64,000 bases of DNA from Camarhynchus parvulus (taxonomy: Eukaryota; Chordata; Aves; Passeriformes; Thraupidae), in the NCBI RefSeq assembly GCF_901933205.1, contig NC_044586.1, positions 16,872,569-16,936,568 of the forward strand, in the 5' to 3' direction. The translations under genes and the position numbers were made by a program. Positions 37,274-50,859 of this stretch are shown here, piece after piece (the first letter of the stretch is position 1; each line of letters opens with the position of its first letter). The notes under the pieces were generated by a model, which was given only the letters and a program-made list of their open reading frames with translations, was not told the origin of the DNA and did not search any database.

Positions 37274-38257
37274 GGTATATCTGGAAGGAAAATCGTCATT
37301 TCAAGAATGGGGATTAGAAATATAAAACTACCCTCCTCACAGATTATTCTTCATATTTTCACATCACTCTTTCAGCACAGGGTTGTGTTTAGTGCAGGAC
37401 CTGTTTTTCCACAGCTTCCAATGGATTGCTAGAGGTGTTTTGGGAGTACAAGGACAGAGACAAGCTCACAAACAGGCTGATAGGAATCCTGGATGGGACC
37501 CACAGAAAGCTGACCACATACATCAGACCAGATCATCCTCCACAGTCAGATAAATTCACACTTCATTTATTGTCAGTTTCTATCTTGATCACCAGTGTGG
37601 TTTTCTCAGCCTTTAACTCCCTGGAAAATGGGAAGTGTCTAATGTATTTTGAATAAAAATGGAGATAGTGGATAAAATTATAAGAATGTTCTGCTTTAGA
37701 ATGGTTTAGGTGACTGGAAACATCTCATCCAGAGCAATAAAGCTTTGTTTCACCTTCTTGTCTGTTTTCTATGACATTTTCTACAAATAATATTATTCAG
37801 AGGTAACCATAATTTCCTATATATTCTATTCATGGCACTCTGTGCCATTTTAGCTAGGACAAAAATTGCTGATTTATAAAACATTTCAGTTTGAGTTTTT
37901 GAAATTTTCAGTTATTTTCATTAAGTACTTTTACTTCTAAATTTGGGACAAAATGTAAGGGGGAAAATAGAAAAAAAGAGAACTAGAAAAAACAGAAATT
38001 CTTCCTTCAACACTTAAATTTTTTTTTTAGGTGTTGGAACAAGTGACAATCTATAAACTACTCTTATGCATCAAGCTACATCAAGAGAAAGCCAGAAGTA
38101 TTTCTGAAAACAGTTCGTGTTTTATGTCCCACACACTTTGGTGTGCCTCACAATCATAAATTTTTGTTGGAACAGATCTGAGGTCTTTATATTATTTCTA
38201 GACTCTTTTAAAAAGTGGTTACACTGCTAATGTGGCCCTTGAGTGAAGCTGATTTAT
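37274..38257. other. Unique non-coding sequence
   Basis: AT-rich; nothing recognised. Confidence 0.5.
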
Positions 38258-38280
38258 TGACATTTCTTTCAGAAATGTCA
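38258..38280. repeat. Perfect 10-bp inverted repeat with 3-base loop
   Basis: TGACATTTCT-TTC-AGAAATGTCA. Direct observation; no known role. Confidence 0.85.
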
Positions 38281-40377
38281 CAAAAACTGCTCTTGTGCCA
38301 TTGCTACCTGAGACAAAAGAGGGATGGAAATTTCCTGTACATCCTGCAGCTTTTTCACTGGAGATATTACCATCAGAATCCCATTTAGAGATATCACCAT
38401 CACTTTAGTCAGGCCCTCTACTGAAAGGAAAAGCCTGATGCAATCACTTCACCCCATGAAAGAAAGATAACACTGTGCTGGCATTAGCCTGTTAAAATTC
38501 ACTGGGATCAGTGGCCATGGAATCAATTGGTCACAGAATCCTAGTCGGTGCAGATTTTCCTTCTTTCCCCTTCTCTTATGTGCAGTTGTTCTGTGACTAA
38601 CAGAGACACATTTTCAGCACAAAGCAGATAGGATAATGGTGAAGGAGCAGAAATGGGGGGTGATTTTCACTTCACCCCATCCTCATATCTTGGGAGGTTC
38701 AAGCTGGTCACCAAGGGCTGTTCTCACTTGCTGGACTTGAGTACTCTCTTTGGGAGATTCATTTCACTGAATTTTTGGAGCTTCAGGGTTTGGTATTTTT
38801 CCTAAGTCATTCCCTATTACTTTCTTCCCTCCTGTACAGCCTTCTTTTCCCAAGCCTTTCATACCTTCCTTATAAGGCTGTTAGCAGCCTATTCCTTTAG
38901 GAATTTGGTACATTTATTGGCTAAGATGGATCTTTGGGGCTCACTTATACACAGAGAAAGGGAGGTTGTGTAGCCTGGAAAAAACTTCCATTTAATCAAA
39001 GCACCTTCCTCAGAATGGACTCCCTGTGTCCAAGGGGAGAATAAGAGAATAATCTTACCTCATTTTCACATGATTCACCTGCTTATCAGCAATTCCATCT
39101 TCTTGGCCTGGAGCCATGGCAAAAGAATTCATTATTTTTCCATGTCCCATCCATATCTCTCCAGAGAATGATTTCCCCTCATGCCTATCCTCAAACTATG
39201 GGTACCATAAAAAAGATGAACATTCTTTCACCACACAACCACTTGTAAAGACCCTTCTTTTGTTTTTTTTTGAGGGTGAGTCAGGAGATACTTAGCTAGA
39301 TTTTATTCTTAGAACCTTCTTATATCGTGAATAAAGTAAGTTGTGAGAAGAAATTTTTATTCAGATTCATATCAGTACAAACACAGAGAATGGCAAAGCT
39401 TACCATGGAGTTCTGAAGTGCTCTTCTCAGGGAAGGGAAGTTTTACCAGCAATTCATATGGACAGAGCCAGGGAAGTCAGAGTTTTAGCTGTCGCATTTA
39501 CTCAGCTGCACTAGTCTGGATGGTCAGTTTTAAAAAATTCCATTAACTGTTGCCTGTCCCTTTCTTTTTCCCACCAGCTCTTGCTCATATTCCTCACAGA
39601 AAACCTATTAGATGATAGGTTAAGATGATAGGTAAGTGATAAAAGCTGCCTTTCTGCACTGCATTCTGGTGTATCAAAGTGCTTTAAACACACCTTATTG
39701 AAAAAAGAAAGAAAAAGAAAGAAAGAAATTATTTTATATTAGAGTTTTTTCTTCCAGAATCTCAAACCTTGCCTAGCAAAACACCAATTTAAGTGAAGAA
39801 AAGTTAGGATAGCTATGGACTCTTTGACTCATTCTCTTCATAGTTATTTGTACTTAGAAGCTTTTCAGTATGGGCTTTATTTGTGGCAATTTCCCAATGA
39901 GGCTGAGCAGGGAGTGCCAGTTTGGCAAAACAGGGCAAAAAAAGCTACTGAGGAAACCATGTCCCTAATGTTTAAAGATCTGTACTCTTCCCTCTATGTC
40001 TAACAAATATGTGCTGGGAGCAGCCTGGTTTTTTGTCACACTAATGAAGCACAAAAAGAATGGAAAAATCAAGGAAAGTTAAAGCAACCCAGAAATTACC
40101 CTGGGTGTGGTGTTGAGCTTGGGAATTCTCCATCTCTCCACCTGCACAGCCAGGCAGTGCCAGTGGGAGTCAGGGATGCATGATAGAGGATGGAGAATGG
40201 CATTGGGAAGGCTCTGAAAGGAGAATTTTGATCTCTAGTGCATCATTCTCCTGGCATAACAGCAAAGTGTACCTGAGCAAAGGTAGCAATTTCTGTAACC
40301 AGACAGGAAAGTGTTTGTTCTTACACCCTATTTGCCTGTCAGCCTGAGCTGTGCAGGGTCAATGAGAGAAAGAGTTG
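38281..40377. other. Unique non-coding sequence
   Basis: Nothing recognised apart from a short AAAG-type simple run at about 39700-39728. Confidence 0.5.
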
Positions 40378-40546
40378 AAAGAAACTTGCCCAGAGATGTT
40401 TCTGTGGCTGCCCCATCCCAGGAAAAGTCCAAGACCAGGTTAGATAGGGCTCTGAGCAACCTAGTGGAAAGTGTCCCCCATAGCAGGGGGTTGGAACTGG
40501 ATGGGCTTTAAGGCTTCCAACCAAAGCCGTCCCATGATTCTGTGAA
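40378..40546 (+). mobile_element. CR1 LINE, short 3'-end fragment
   Basis: It is plus-strand CR1 with TTCTGTGGCTGCCCCATCCC, GGTTGGAACTGGATGGGC and the tail CCCATGATTCTGTGAA. Small deletions relative to the other copies mark it as decayed. Confidence 0.88.
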
Positions 40547-41214
40547 ACTCATGGAATACCAGGGTATGGAATTCTAGCAATCAGGAGGTTTTGTGCAAAT
40601 TCTTCACTGACAGATGGGGTTTCTTTTCCTCCTCAGTCTTGTTTGTGACTCTCTGCTGAGGTGCTCACACGGGTATCTTGGCTCCACACTGTTGCAGCAA
40701 GTTGTCCTGTTTAAGCCAATCCAAATAATTGGTTATCCTCCAGAGAGGTTTGTAACCTCTAAGCAGCTGAGGGATGATAGCTGTGCTCCATTTATAAAAC
40801 AGTCCTTACCCAACACACAAACTGCACTAAGGCTGCTGCCCCTTCAGTCCCCAAAGGCTGCTCCGCTCATTCCTCACCCTCTGATACTTCTCCTTCCCCG
40901 AGCGTTAGAATCCCTGTTCAGATGTCCTGGAGGATGGCCTGTGGCAGAGACAGGAGCACTCTGCTGTGCTTTCTGAGCAAGAAGGGAAGCAGTCACACCT
41001 CATTAGCTACTGAAGCACACATCTGCGCCCAGCTTCCACACTGGCATCCATCTCATGGATGGGCAGGAATGAAGCAGACCCCAGAGTGAGGAGAGGAAAA
41101 TTAATTTGTGCCCTCTACCCCATCTTCTTCCCAAAAGCTGCTTTGAGCTTTGCTCTTTAATGACAGAAACTACTGGCCCTTGACTCAGCCATGATTCAGC
41201 ATGGTTTAATAAGG
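40547..41214. other. Unique non-coding sequence
   Basis: Nothing recognised; one 120-codon plus-strand frame without motif (40614-40976). Confidence 0.5.
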
Positions 41215-41273
41215 TCACAAAATAGTTTGGATTGGAATGGACCTTAAAGACCACCTCATTCCACCAGCTTGCT
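41215..41273 (-). mobile_element. CR1 LINE, about 60-bp 3'-end remnant
   Basis: CACAAAATAGTTTGGATTGG, then ATGGACCTTAAAGACCACCT, then TTCCACC: the reverse complement of the CR1 terminus, joined directly to unrelated sequence. Confidence 0.7.
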
Positions 41274-44200
41274 CAAGATACTTATTGCTTCCTTCCCCTG
41301 GTTGGCAGAGAGGGGATAAGGGAAAACTCTCCCTAGATGACCCCTCAGCAGCAGCACTGATCCTGGCACTGCTAAAGAGAGCGATTTTGGCCAGTCATGT
41401 GCAAAAAAGCTCCCACCCAGCCACATTCCCCCCAACACATTAACTTAGCCTCACTCCAAACAACAGGTTCAACTCTGGCCTGAAAGGCACTTTTAACCCA
41501 GAAGCGCATGAGCACAGAGCTCCTCTGCCCTGGCTTTGTGTGTGAGAAAGGTTCAGGGCCTGGGTGAAAGATTTGACTACACCTGAAGTTGAAGCAGGAT
41601 GCCCACTGCAGCACCGGACCTGCTAATCTCTGCCACTAGGAAAATCTGCCTGACCCTGTCTAGAATCTATTCAATATTTTCTTTCTTTGCCTTCTGCAAA
41701 TTACATAAGTGGGGAGCCCCTTGGAGGCAGAAAAGAGGGGCTGTGGTGGCAGCTGCTGCTCCCTAGGAGGGAAAGGAAAGGGAGCAGTGAGTGGAAAGGG
41801 ACTGTCACAACTAGAGTGGCTCTGCTGCAAGTAAAGACTCTCCAGCTGGGACTGCGTGGGAGGGAGCAGAGATTCTGCTAGCAAGCAGAAAGGTGGAGGA
41901 TTTGTCGTGATGTGGTTATGTTGTTTTTTTTTTAAACACGAGCTAGTTTTATTTCTCTGGTGGCCCCTTCCTCCTGCAGAGCTCTCGAAGGTAAGAGCTC
42001 ACAGTTCTTGAAACAGACTGGGAAGACAGCGCTTGCATCAACAACCGAGCATTTTAAATCAAGAGCAAAGAATCCAACCAAAAGTACCCCCTCTCTATCA
42101 CCAACAAAACATTTTTGGTTATTATCAGATTTCTCATCTTATGACAGCTCCTGTGTCCTATCCACAGAGCCAAGTGTGTTTGTGGGTCCATGCATGAGAG
42201 ACAGCAAAATGACAGCTGAGATCCTTTGAAAGTTGTCAAAATCCAGCATGATTTCAAAACGATGTTTTGGGGTGAATGAATAATAATAAAAAAAATACCC
42301 CTAACAAGTTGAACTCTTTGTGCTTCTTTCCCACTGTCAGTTTGTCAGCCCTCTGAACAGGGTGAGAACAGCTCTCTCAGAGCGCATAATTAATATTTTC
42401 TGCCTGCATCTGCTGTACCCAGGCAAAAACTGCTTCCAGCCCTGCCCCAGCCTCACATCTCTCAGTGCAGTTAATGCGCTGAGAGGCACTGTTTTGCCCT
42501 AGTAATCTTGTTTACACGTTTCCTCTGCATTTTATTTTCTGTAATCTCATTTGCCAGCCTGAAAAGTAAAAACAAAACAGAATGAGCTACTAAGAACAAA
42601 AAAGAAAAGGCAGGAGGCTCGCAGGAATGCCCCGGCTCATCTCATGTAGGCAGGAATGTGCTTTTCCACCGCTGCCACGTGAGGAATGGCACCTCTGTGC
42701 TCAGTGTTCCTGGGTCCTGCCTGAATTCCCGAGTGGGTAGCACAAAGTGCAGGGATTTGCGGGCAGTTAGTTCAGATAATTGTATTTTCCTGCTGCCCAT
42801 GGAACGGAAACACTGGAGCTGCGGGGGCAGAGGATTCCACGTGCACTCGCCGGCCGTATGTAGTGCACCAAATGCCTGCAGCTGCCCTCCCCTAGTCCCA
42901 TCTGTTGGAGATTGATGTTGATTTTGCTCATCTTGCCTCCTGAAAAGCCAGCAATAATAATGAATGAACTCAGCATTCAGCAGAGTGTTGGCAGCCGAAT
43001 CAGGCTGATGGCAGGCACATGCTCTTCAAGGTTCTTTTGCTGCAAACATGCTCATAAGGGGATGGGACTGGATCCTGGAATTAAGAATCCGGTCCTAGAC
43101 AGGTCTTTGCACCACCTTCACCTCGGTGGATTTCAGTATTTCAGTCCATCACTCTTCTTATCATTAGGTGGCTTCTGTTGTGTTTACCTTGGATCTTTTT
43201 TCCTGTAACTACAGGCACAAAATTCAAGCAGAGAGCTAGGTGCTGGTTAAGGACACTCAACTTCTAAGCAAAATCCCCTTTTCAGGTTGAAGATATTTTC
43301 ATCTACATTTAATCTTTTATTGCAAATTAAGAACTGATAAATAGAATAAAAATTATTTGATTAGCCTAGTCTGAAAATCAAGCTTATTAAACCATTGACT
43401 TGCTTCCTATGCTCTAATAATGACAAGGAGAAACTGTAAAGAAATTAATGAACATGCTTTTGGCAAAACAGCAGCAGTAGCTCACCTAAAGAAGATGCCT
43501 TATTAATAGAAAACTTAATTAGATGCCAGCCCCAGCTGTTTGTTTACAGGAACAAATCTTTTTTCTGATTGGAGATGTCTAGATGTGTATACTATGCCTC
43601 CAGGATGTAAGAGGAATCAGGAGCTGTCATTCTGCTGGACATGAGAAAATAGAGCTCCACTCAGTTCAGTGATGGAGGTGTAGGTAGGTCAGACAAGCCA
43701 CCTGTCCCCATCACCACTGTCACCACTCACAATCCTCAGGCTTCCTTCTCCCTGGAGGTCCTATTGCCCATTCCCTGTGTTAAATAGCCCACAGCTTGAG
43801 TTGGTTCAGCCTTTGTTCTATTTAAATGGGACATTTTGCAATTTGTATGATTTAAAATCCTGAACAGAGGCTTGGCATACAGCATTAAACAGACAAGGAC
43901 CAGAAATGTCCTTCTCTCTTTGCTTTGTAAACAGTTGTATTTGATGGAGTCTTACTTGCAGCAAGGACATGTTCCCAAAACACTGAAAATGACAGAAAAT
44001 TTCCCACTGACTTCACGAAACCTTTGAGACCCAAAGGAATATTACAGCAATAAAAAGCCAGCATTGTACAATGGCCTCAAATTTCTACTGGCACTGAATG
44101 TCTTTTCCAAAGAAAAAGCCAAAAAAAAGCTGAATCTCCCCAAAGCAAGAGAGGCACTGAATGGTTTCATGCCCATGCTCGGAGGGACTTTAATGTCCAT

Positions 44201-45850
44201 GAATGCTCAGAGCACTCAGAATTTTGATAAGTTGACTCTAAGATCAAAGCCTGTTTCCAGACTCAGAAATCTCCTCATTAAAGCCTCAGTCCTGCATCCA
44301 TTTGTGCATCTGCTCATGTCAGTCAAGACGATGCCTCAGCACAGAACTGAGCAACTCACTGGATCTATCCAGCAAAAGAAAATCAGGGAAATTGCAAGGA
44401 ATGGGAAGATCCACATGACAAGGATGAAGTTCTCTAGTTAAAGGCCTAAGGTTTCCATCAGCCCACAGATCTCCCAGGTCATCGTACTCTTTTCCTGAGT
44501 AGAGAGGGTTACAAAAAAACCCAACCAAATTCCTTTAAAAAGTTTGTGATTCACAGAAACAAGTTGCATTTAAATGCAGGTAAACTCTGAGGTGTTCAGC
44601 GAGCAAAACCAGAAGAGCTCCACTAATGTCAAGGAAATGAGGCTGGTTCATGCCAGCTGAGAATCTGCCTAAAGGACTCTCACAAGGCAGGGCCAGGTCC
44701 TACAGCATCCAGTTCCAAGACCTGCACAGGGAAGTACTGTCCTCACACAAATTCCTGGTGAAATGGGTGACACTCCATTGATTCATGTAATATCAGTTCT
44801 AAATTTAGCCATGGATGAGAACTGAAATAAAGAACATAAACCTTTATGGAGCAGGAAAATCTACCTTTCAAGTCCAAAAAGACTTATGAAGAATTATTCC
44901 TAAGCTGAGCTTACCACTTGCTGGTAATTTTTTCACCGTCTCAAATCCCATATCAGAAGAATTTCAGGCTGTGACAGACACATATAGACATAGAAACAGA
45001 TATAAATATAGATTAGCACATTTTAAATTATCAGTCATTATTATTCAGAAACTGTTATCACTGTCACGCACACGGGACATGGTTCTGAAGAATGGGAACA
45101 TTATTTTATTGAGTTAGAGAGATGGGGAACAGGCATAAAGAATACAGGTAATGAACATATTTGAAATAGCAATATAAACATAAACAGAAAAATGTTCAAG
45201 TCAAAGTCACATGAAAAATTAGACTAATCTTCAGATGCATTCTAGACTTGTATGTACAGCATTTTTATGGTAAAAGTAGAAATACAAACTCCAGAGATAC
45301 AGCACATCTCAAGAATACAAAATAAATAAAGACGAACGCCAATAAAAGAAAGAGAACAAACACTTAAATCTTCCAGAATTATGAGAAAGTTTGATATGTA
45401 AGAAGCAGGGGATAAGATGCCCAATCTACGACAAGAACTCAATTTATTTCCAAGCAAAAGCTCAAAGAATAAAGTCTTGTGCCTGGGAGTGAGCCCTAAA
45501 GCATTTAAACTTTTCTCACTCCTGTTGTGAAGCTGAACTATTCTTCTATGAGAGAAACCTTGGAGCAGACCAGTGTTTCAGCAATCCCAGTGAAGGAATC
45601 CAATTCTGGGGATGATGGGGACATCACAGTTATTTATCCAGAAGGAAGTTTTTCAGCAGCTTCTAACCCAAGATGACTTGAGAACAAGGAATAGGCTGGT
45701 TTGGTTTCAGACTCTGCAGCAGTGTCTTCCTAATGGTCAGTGTCTGCAGGAGGAAGGCAATCAGGACAGTGTCATGCAAAAAGCTGCATTAATTAAGGAG
45801 GAAAAACCATTAGGCTCTACACTGGACACAAAATTATGGCTTAGAACAAA
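41274..45850. other. Unique non-coding sequence with possible regulatory stretches
   Basis: No gene recognised. Around 42600-42920 the sequence is somewhat richer in CpG and carries two CACGTG E-boxes (42676-42681 and 42838-42843). Around 43380-43560 there is dense, non-repetitive AT-rich sequence with TTAATTA-type homeodomain cores and a CAGCTG E-box, the look of a developmental enhancer. Both are weak, motif-level impressions. Frames up to 125 codons (44064-44441) show no domain. Confidence 0.4.
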
Positions 45851-45946
45851 GTGGAAGGTGTCCTTTCCCATGGTGGGGGGTTGGAACTAGAGGATCTTTA
45901 AGGCCCTTTTCCACCCAGGCCATTCTATAATTCTCTGATTCTCTGA
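45851..45946 (+). mobile_element. CR1 LINE, about 95-bp 3'-end remnant
   Basis: GTGGAAGGTGTCCTTTCCCA, the GGGGTTGGAACTAGAGGATC block, and a three-unit tail ATTCTATAATTCTCTGATTC. Confidence 0.9.
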
Positions 45947-47110
45947 AAGATTCACCATTATTTTACTTCCCTTTCAAGAGTGTTACAATTAATTGAGTGA
46001 CACTGAGCACCATCAACAGTTTTCCTGCTGGAAGTTTCTCCCTCATCAATTTGTTTGCATAACCAAATATCCTAGAGACAAAAAAAAAAAAAACCCAGCC
46101 CTGTTTCCACTCCCACAATCCTTGCAAATTAGATTTTTATGGTAGATTTTTCCTCTCCAGAAAAATAGGTCAGTTCTCCTGCAGTAATGCACACAATCTG
46201 AGGCCCATGTTTCTGCTTGGAATGAGCACACATGGAATGCAAGTGCCCCTTGAAGCTGGGCATCTGCACATGCCACCCTCTCCTTTAACTGGTCAAGTCA
46301 CTATTTGCAGATTTCCCCTGCCTTCAGAGCTGAAGCAAGGCCTAAATACTTAAGCCTTTTTCTACTTCCAATCTCCCTCTCTGAAAATATGGACCATAAA
46401 TATCCTGTCCCAGGAGATTAGTCCTGGAACCTTATTGGGCTTAAAGTTACATTTGAACAATGTCCTAATAAAAACAAATAGTAAATAAAGTGTGTTCCAA
46501 GGACATCAAATCATGATTACAATGACTTCCATTTTTGTAGAACTTCCAAAATAAGTCTTTCTTTCTTTATGCATTGGAAAATAAAAAGGACTTGGTATGC
46601 AGGAATAAGTTAAATAGATGGAAATATAAAAGTAAAAAATAACAGGAGATTGCTTAAGAATATTTAAAGCCAGAAAAGTTATTCCCAAGTAGCTTCCCAG
46701 GCAGCTTCTGTAAGACAAAATAGAAAAGAAAGAAGCAGAAACAAAGGGATTTTTCAGCTCAGTGGGATGAAAGAAGTTGGTTTCAATGGGGTCTGAAAGG
46801 GAGCAAAGAGTACTGTGGCCAGAACTGCATACCAGAACCACATGATTTTACACATACACACACTCCCCTTAAATCCATCATAATTGAACAGTGCCTTCTT
46901 TCAGTGTGTGTGCAAACGCTTCACTTCATAAAGCAGCCCTGAAAGGGCAAAGAGGAGAGAGACCCCTACAAATATTGGTCATTCACCCTGTGGGTCCTGC
47001 AGCATGGGGACCACACAGCCACATCCCTGCCTGTCTCAGAAGGCTGTTCCCCAGTTTTGGTAAAGTTTTACAGTCTTGAAAGGGAACTTAAGCCCAAAGG
47101 TGACGTACAT
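45947..47110. other. Unique non-coding sequence
   Basis: Contains an A-run at about 46080-46093. Nothing else recognised. Confidence 0.5.
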
Positions 47111-47146
47111 GAAAAAAAAAAAGAAACAACAACAACAACAACAAAA
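47111..47146. repeat. Poly-A and (CAA)n microsatellite
   Basis: A run of about 12 As, then AAG, then about five CAA units. Simple sequence. Confidence 0.9.
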
Positions 47147-50100
47147 GCAGCAAAATTAAATCCTTTGGAAAGGTTTTGAAGTGAATCTGTGTGAAATGAA
47201 ATAAACAGTTCTCCCCACTCTGAAATACCAAAGGCAGTTTCTGTCAGAAGAGCTCCCCACATGTTAATCTGCAGTGAAGTCTCAGTGCCAGAGTTGGCAC
47301 CCTTTGAAGTTAAAGGAAAAGCTCCTCCTGCCTTTATGGTGCCCAGATTCCTGGCTGGATTGAAAAATATCAGAGTAAGAGGTTTCCTAGGCTCCCAAGA
47401 GCTCTCTGAAGATCACTGTGCAGTGATTAGAGGAAATGTCAAGGGGACTGGGTCAGAAACCTCACAGTGTCTGAGCTGGAAATGCTCCCTAGAAGGGATC
47501 CTGATTTGGTCGTCAATGATCTTGGAACCAGGCTTATCAAATCTGATGGCAGATTTCAGTAGAAAAAGAGAGATTCACATCTCAAAATAAAATACTTGGT
47601 TCTTTCTTTTTTTAAATTTTATTTTACCAATTCCACTTTTCTTCCTTTTTCCCCCCTACTGATTTATGTTAGCTAGAATCAAACTTGAGTATTATGTGGG
47701 TTTTTCATGATATTTTCATACTTTTCTCCTTTCTTTTCTCCTTTTGAAGGAAGAAGGAGAGGGAAAAAAAGGTTGGAAAATGAAATGGACTTCAGTCATT
47801 TAAATTTTGAATAAATAATTTTTTTTCAGATGATGTCAAACTAACTGAAATTGACATTTAATTAACTGAAACTTACATTTCCACGTAAACATGAAAAATA
47901 TGAATGTAGTGTTTTCACGCTCTTTGATTACGTATTTTCTACAGCAGGAATGTCGTGATTAAGAATTTTCAGCCAACTTGAGGGCATGAGTATTAGGAGT
48001 CCCTGCAATCTGGCATCCTGAGCCATAATCTTTCTGAGTAGCACAGAGGGATCTGTTTTGAGCAGCAGAGCATCTACACTACAGCAGAGTGCTGCCTGTA
48101 ATACAAGTGAGGATAACACAGGGCGGAGATTAATATGCTGCATCACAGTGGGCTCTGTTATTTTTATCCTGCTGTTTCCTTCACTCACCATCTCATGACT
48201 CACACCCTCCCCACACTGGAATTTCTGCCTCAGTCTCGTGGCTCACTGGTGTCTTAGGGAAGCCGTGGAGAGCTGTCTGGAGAACATCACTCCTGCTTGA
48301 GCTCCAGGTCACTCTGGAAAACACAGAGAGGCAGCAGAATTTACTGGTTTATCAAACACCTCCTCTGGCTGTTGCAAAATGTCTTCAGCACTTGTAAGGG
48401 TTGCAGTTCTTCCTTGTTTTTACAGCCTTCGTGACATGTCTGGATGCAAGTCCCAGTTCCAGACAATCTCATGGATAGCTGGCACTGCACCAGCCTTTAG
48501 TAAAAGTACAGGGCTCAACCTGTGAGGGGGGAAAGGGCTCTTGAGAGACAGGTGAATATAATTCGAGATGAGTAAAAGAGCTGCTCCTTACATGTTTCTT
48601 GGTTATCACCTCAGGGATATGGTCCTCAATGCCACACTAGCAGGGTTGATGCTTCCTGAGGCCAAAACACAATTCCCTGATGTGGAAGGCCAGGTCACAG
48701 GAGGAATTGGATGTTAAAATCCTTACTAGCTGCACATATAACTATGGTGATCCCAAATGCAGAATATCAAAACCCCAGTACAGTCTCCTGCTGTAGAATC
48801 CTGCACTCGCACTTCCCAGGGGGTTCAGTTCCCCAAGTGCCTGGACTCTGGCTTCTCTTTAAATCCAGAAGTAACACGGAGTTTGCCAATTAGGAACCTA
48901 AGTTCTACTTCCTCCCAGAAATGAGGCTGATCAGAGGAATCATAATTATTTTCTCTTACCTCCTCATGGAGTGGTAACAGCCTCTGCTCAAGAATCCAAA
49001 TTCCCTCCTTTCCCTCTATTTGAACTTCCATCTCCATCTTCCTGAGGGCATTTCCAAACCAGTCAGAAGCCAAGAGCATAGCAGGTTAGCTCTTTATGTG
49101 AACAAGCAGATATTCTCTAGGCTAGAGGGGGTACTTCAAGCAGCAACTGGACACCATATCACTCTTCAAAAAAAATATTCATACTATAAAATAACAGATA
49201 AATCTCACTCTATGTGTTTCCTCCTCTTTTGCCCTGCCACTTTCAAAAAATGAACTTTATTGAAAGGTGCCAAAGGAGCCTTGTGCACAGAATATTTACC
49301 AAAAAAAAAGGCATTTATCTGGGAAAAGGGGAATAAAATCCTAACTCAGCTGTGGGAATTCTACTCAGTAGCAAGATTCCCCTCACACAGGTACTGAAGC
49401 AATGGGCTCTCCAGTACCTTTGAGTGTATCTAGCCAAAGTAATGCCCTTTTTTGCTGAGAAGGTAGGTAGGTGTCAGCCTGGTTCTAGAGTCAGTTTAGC
49501 AGAAGGATCACTTGTGTTATTCCAACTTTCCCAGGAAAAGGTAGCAAAGAATGTCAAAGAGCCCTTTCTCACAAGCTTTTAACTCCCCTGGCCTCCTGCT
49601 TTTTCTTTTTGCTCCCATCTGGCTCTCCAGGTAACAGTGGAAAACATAAAGCATGTTTTATTGCTGAGGATGTTTTGTTCTCCAGATTTGTCCTGGGGCA
49701 AACTTCCTACCCCCTCACATCAACTCAAGTCCTTCACATGGACGGTTGATGATGACTCAGAACAGTCAATGAGCCTTTTGTTGGTGACACAGCCTCATTC
49801 AGCAGAGACTTTGTTGCTCAGAACCCAAACACCAGCTCAAGGCACCCATCACATGCTCTGCCCTCTCCTCTTGTCCCTCCCCAGCATAACTGGCTGCCCG
49901 GAGGGGGACAGATGAGCATGATGGAGCAGGAAGGCTGACCGCTTGCACACCCACATCACATCCAAATGCCAGGTCTCCCCCGAATCCAAAGGACAGAAGC
50001 TTCCCTCAGTCCACCCTCAGTCTAGAAATGTGACCTCAACACAACAGTCATGCCCTTCCTCTCAGACAATTCTTCCAGCTGGAGGATGATCAATGTGAGA

Positions 50101-50534
50101 GCCCCAGGAGAGGCTGAGGAGGATGTGATTACTGACCTGAAATGAAGCCTGTGCACACTGCAGGAGAAGCTTCCACTAAAATCTCTTCCACTGGAACACT
50201 GGAATCAGCACCTCAGGATAACAAATGCTGCTGCAGTTTGAAAGATGATTACCAAAAAAAAAAAAAAAGCTAAAGGGAATTGGAGCAGCCAGAGAAAATC
50301 TTGTTAATGCAGCAGTGTCCTGCTGTGAGCTTTCTGTTTAACAGAGAGGCTCCTTGGCATTAAAGTTTTTGCTGTCAAACACCTGTCAGCAGTCCTTCAG
50401 AGTAAGGTGCTGCAATCTCCTCTCCTGAACCTGTCTTTGTCTGCAGCTGTTCTAAGCGGACTCTATGAATCCAGAGGAACCCTTTCCATATCTTACTTCT
50501 CAGCTCTGTCTTATCACCTGAGATGCACAGAAGG
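47147..50534. other. Unique non-coding sequence
   Basis: Nothing recognised. T-rich and AG-rich simple stretches near 47600-47770 and an A-run near 50250-50266. Confidence 0.5.
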
Positions 50535-50859
50535 TCAGGAAAGGACATAAAAATATCTCAAAGAGGATGTCAAGAGGACGGTGCCAGGCTCTCTTCAGTG
50601 GTGCTCAATGACAGGACAGGGAGCAGTGGCCATAAACTAAACACAAGCTCCATCTCAGCACAAGGAAGAAATTCTTTCCACCGAGGGTGGCAGAGCACTG
50701 GAACAGCTGCCCAGGAAGGGCCTGGAGTTCTCCCTCTGGAGACATTCCCAACCTGCCTGGATGTGTTCCTGTGTCACCTGCTCTGGGCGACCCTGCCTGG
50801 GGAGGGGGGTTGGACTGGATGAGCTCCTGAGGTCCCTTCCAGCCCTAAGGATTGTGTGA
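50535..50859 (+). mobile_element. CR1 LINE 3' fragment, distinct subfamily
   Basis: It is plus-strand CR1 with AGGATGTCAAGAGGACGGTG, CAGTGGTGCTCAATGACAGG, GGGTGGCAGAGCACTGGAAC and GGGGTTGGACTGGATGAGCT, ending GGATTGTGTGAA. It is a different subfamily from the 12.1 kb group. The ATTCTRTG tail is reduced. Confidence 0.85.
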
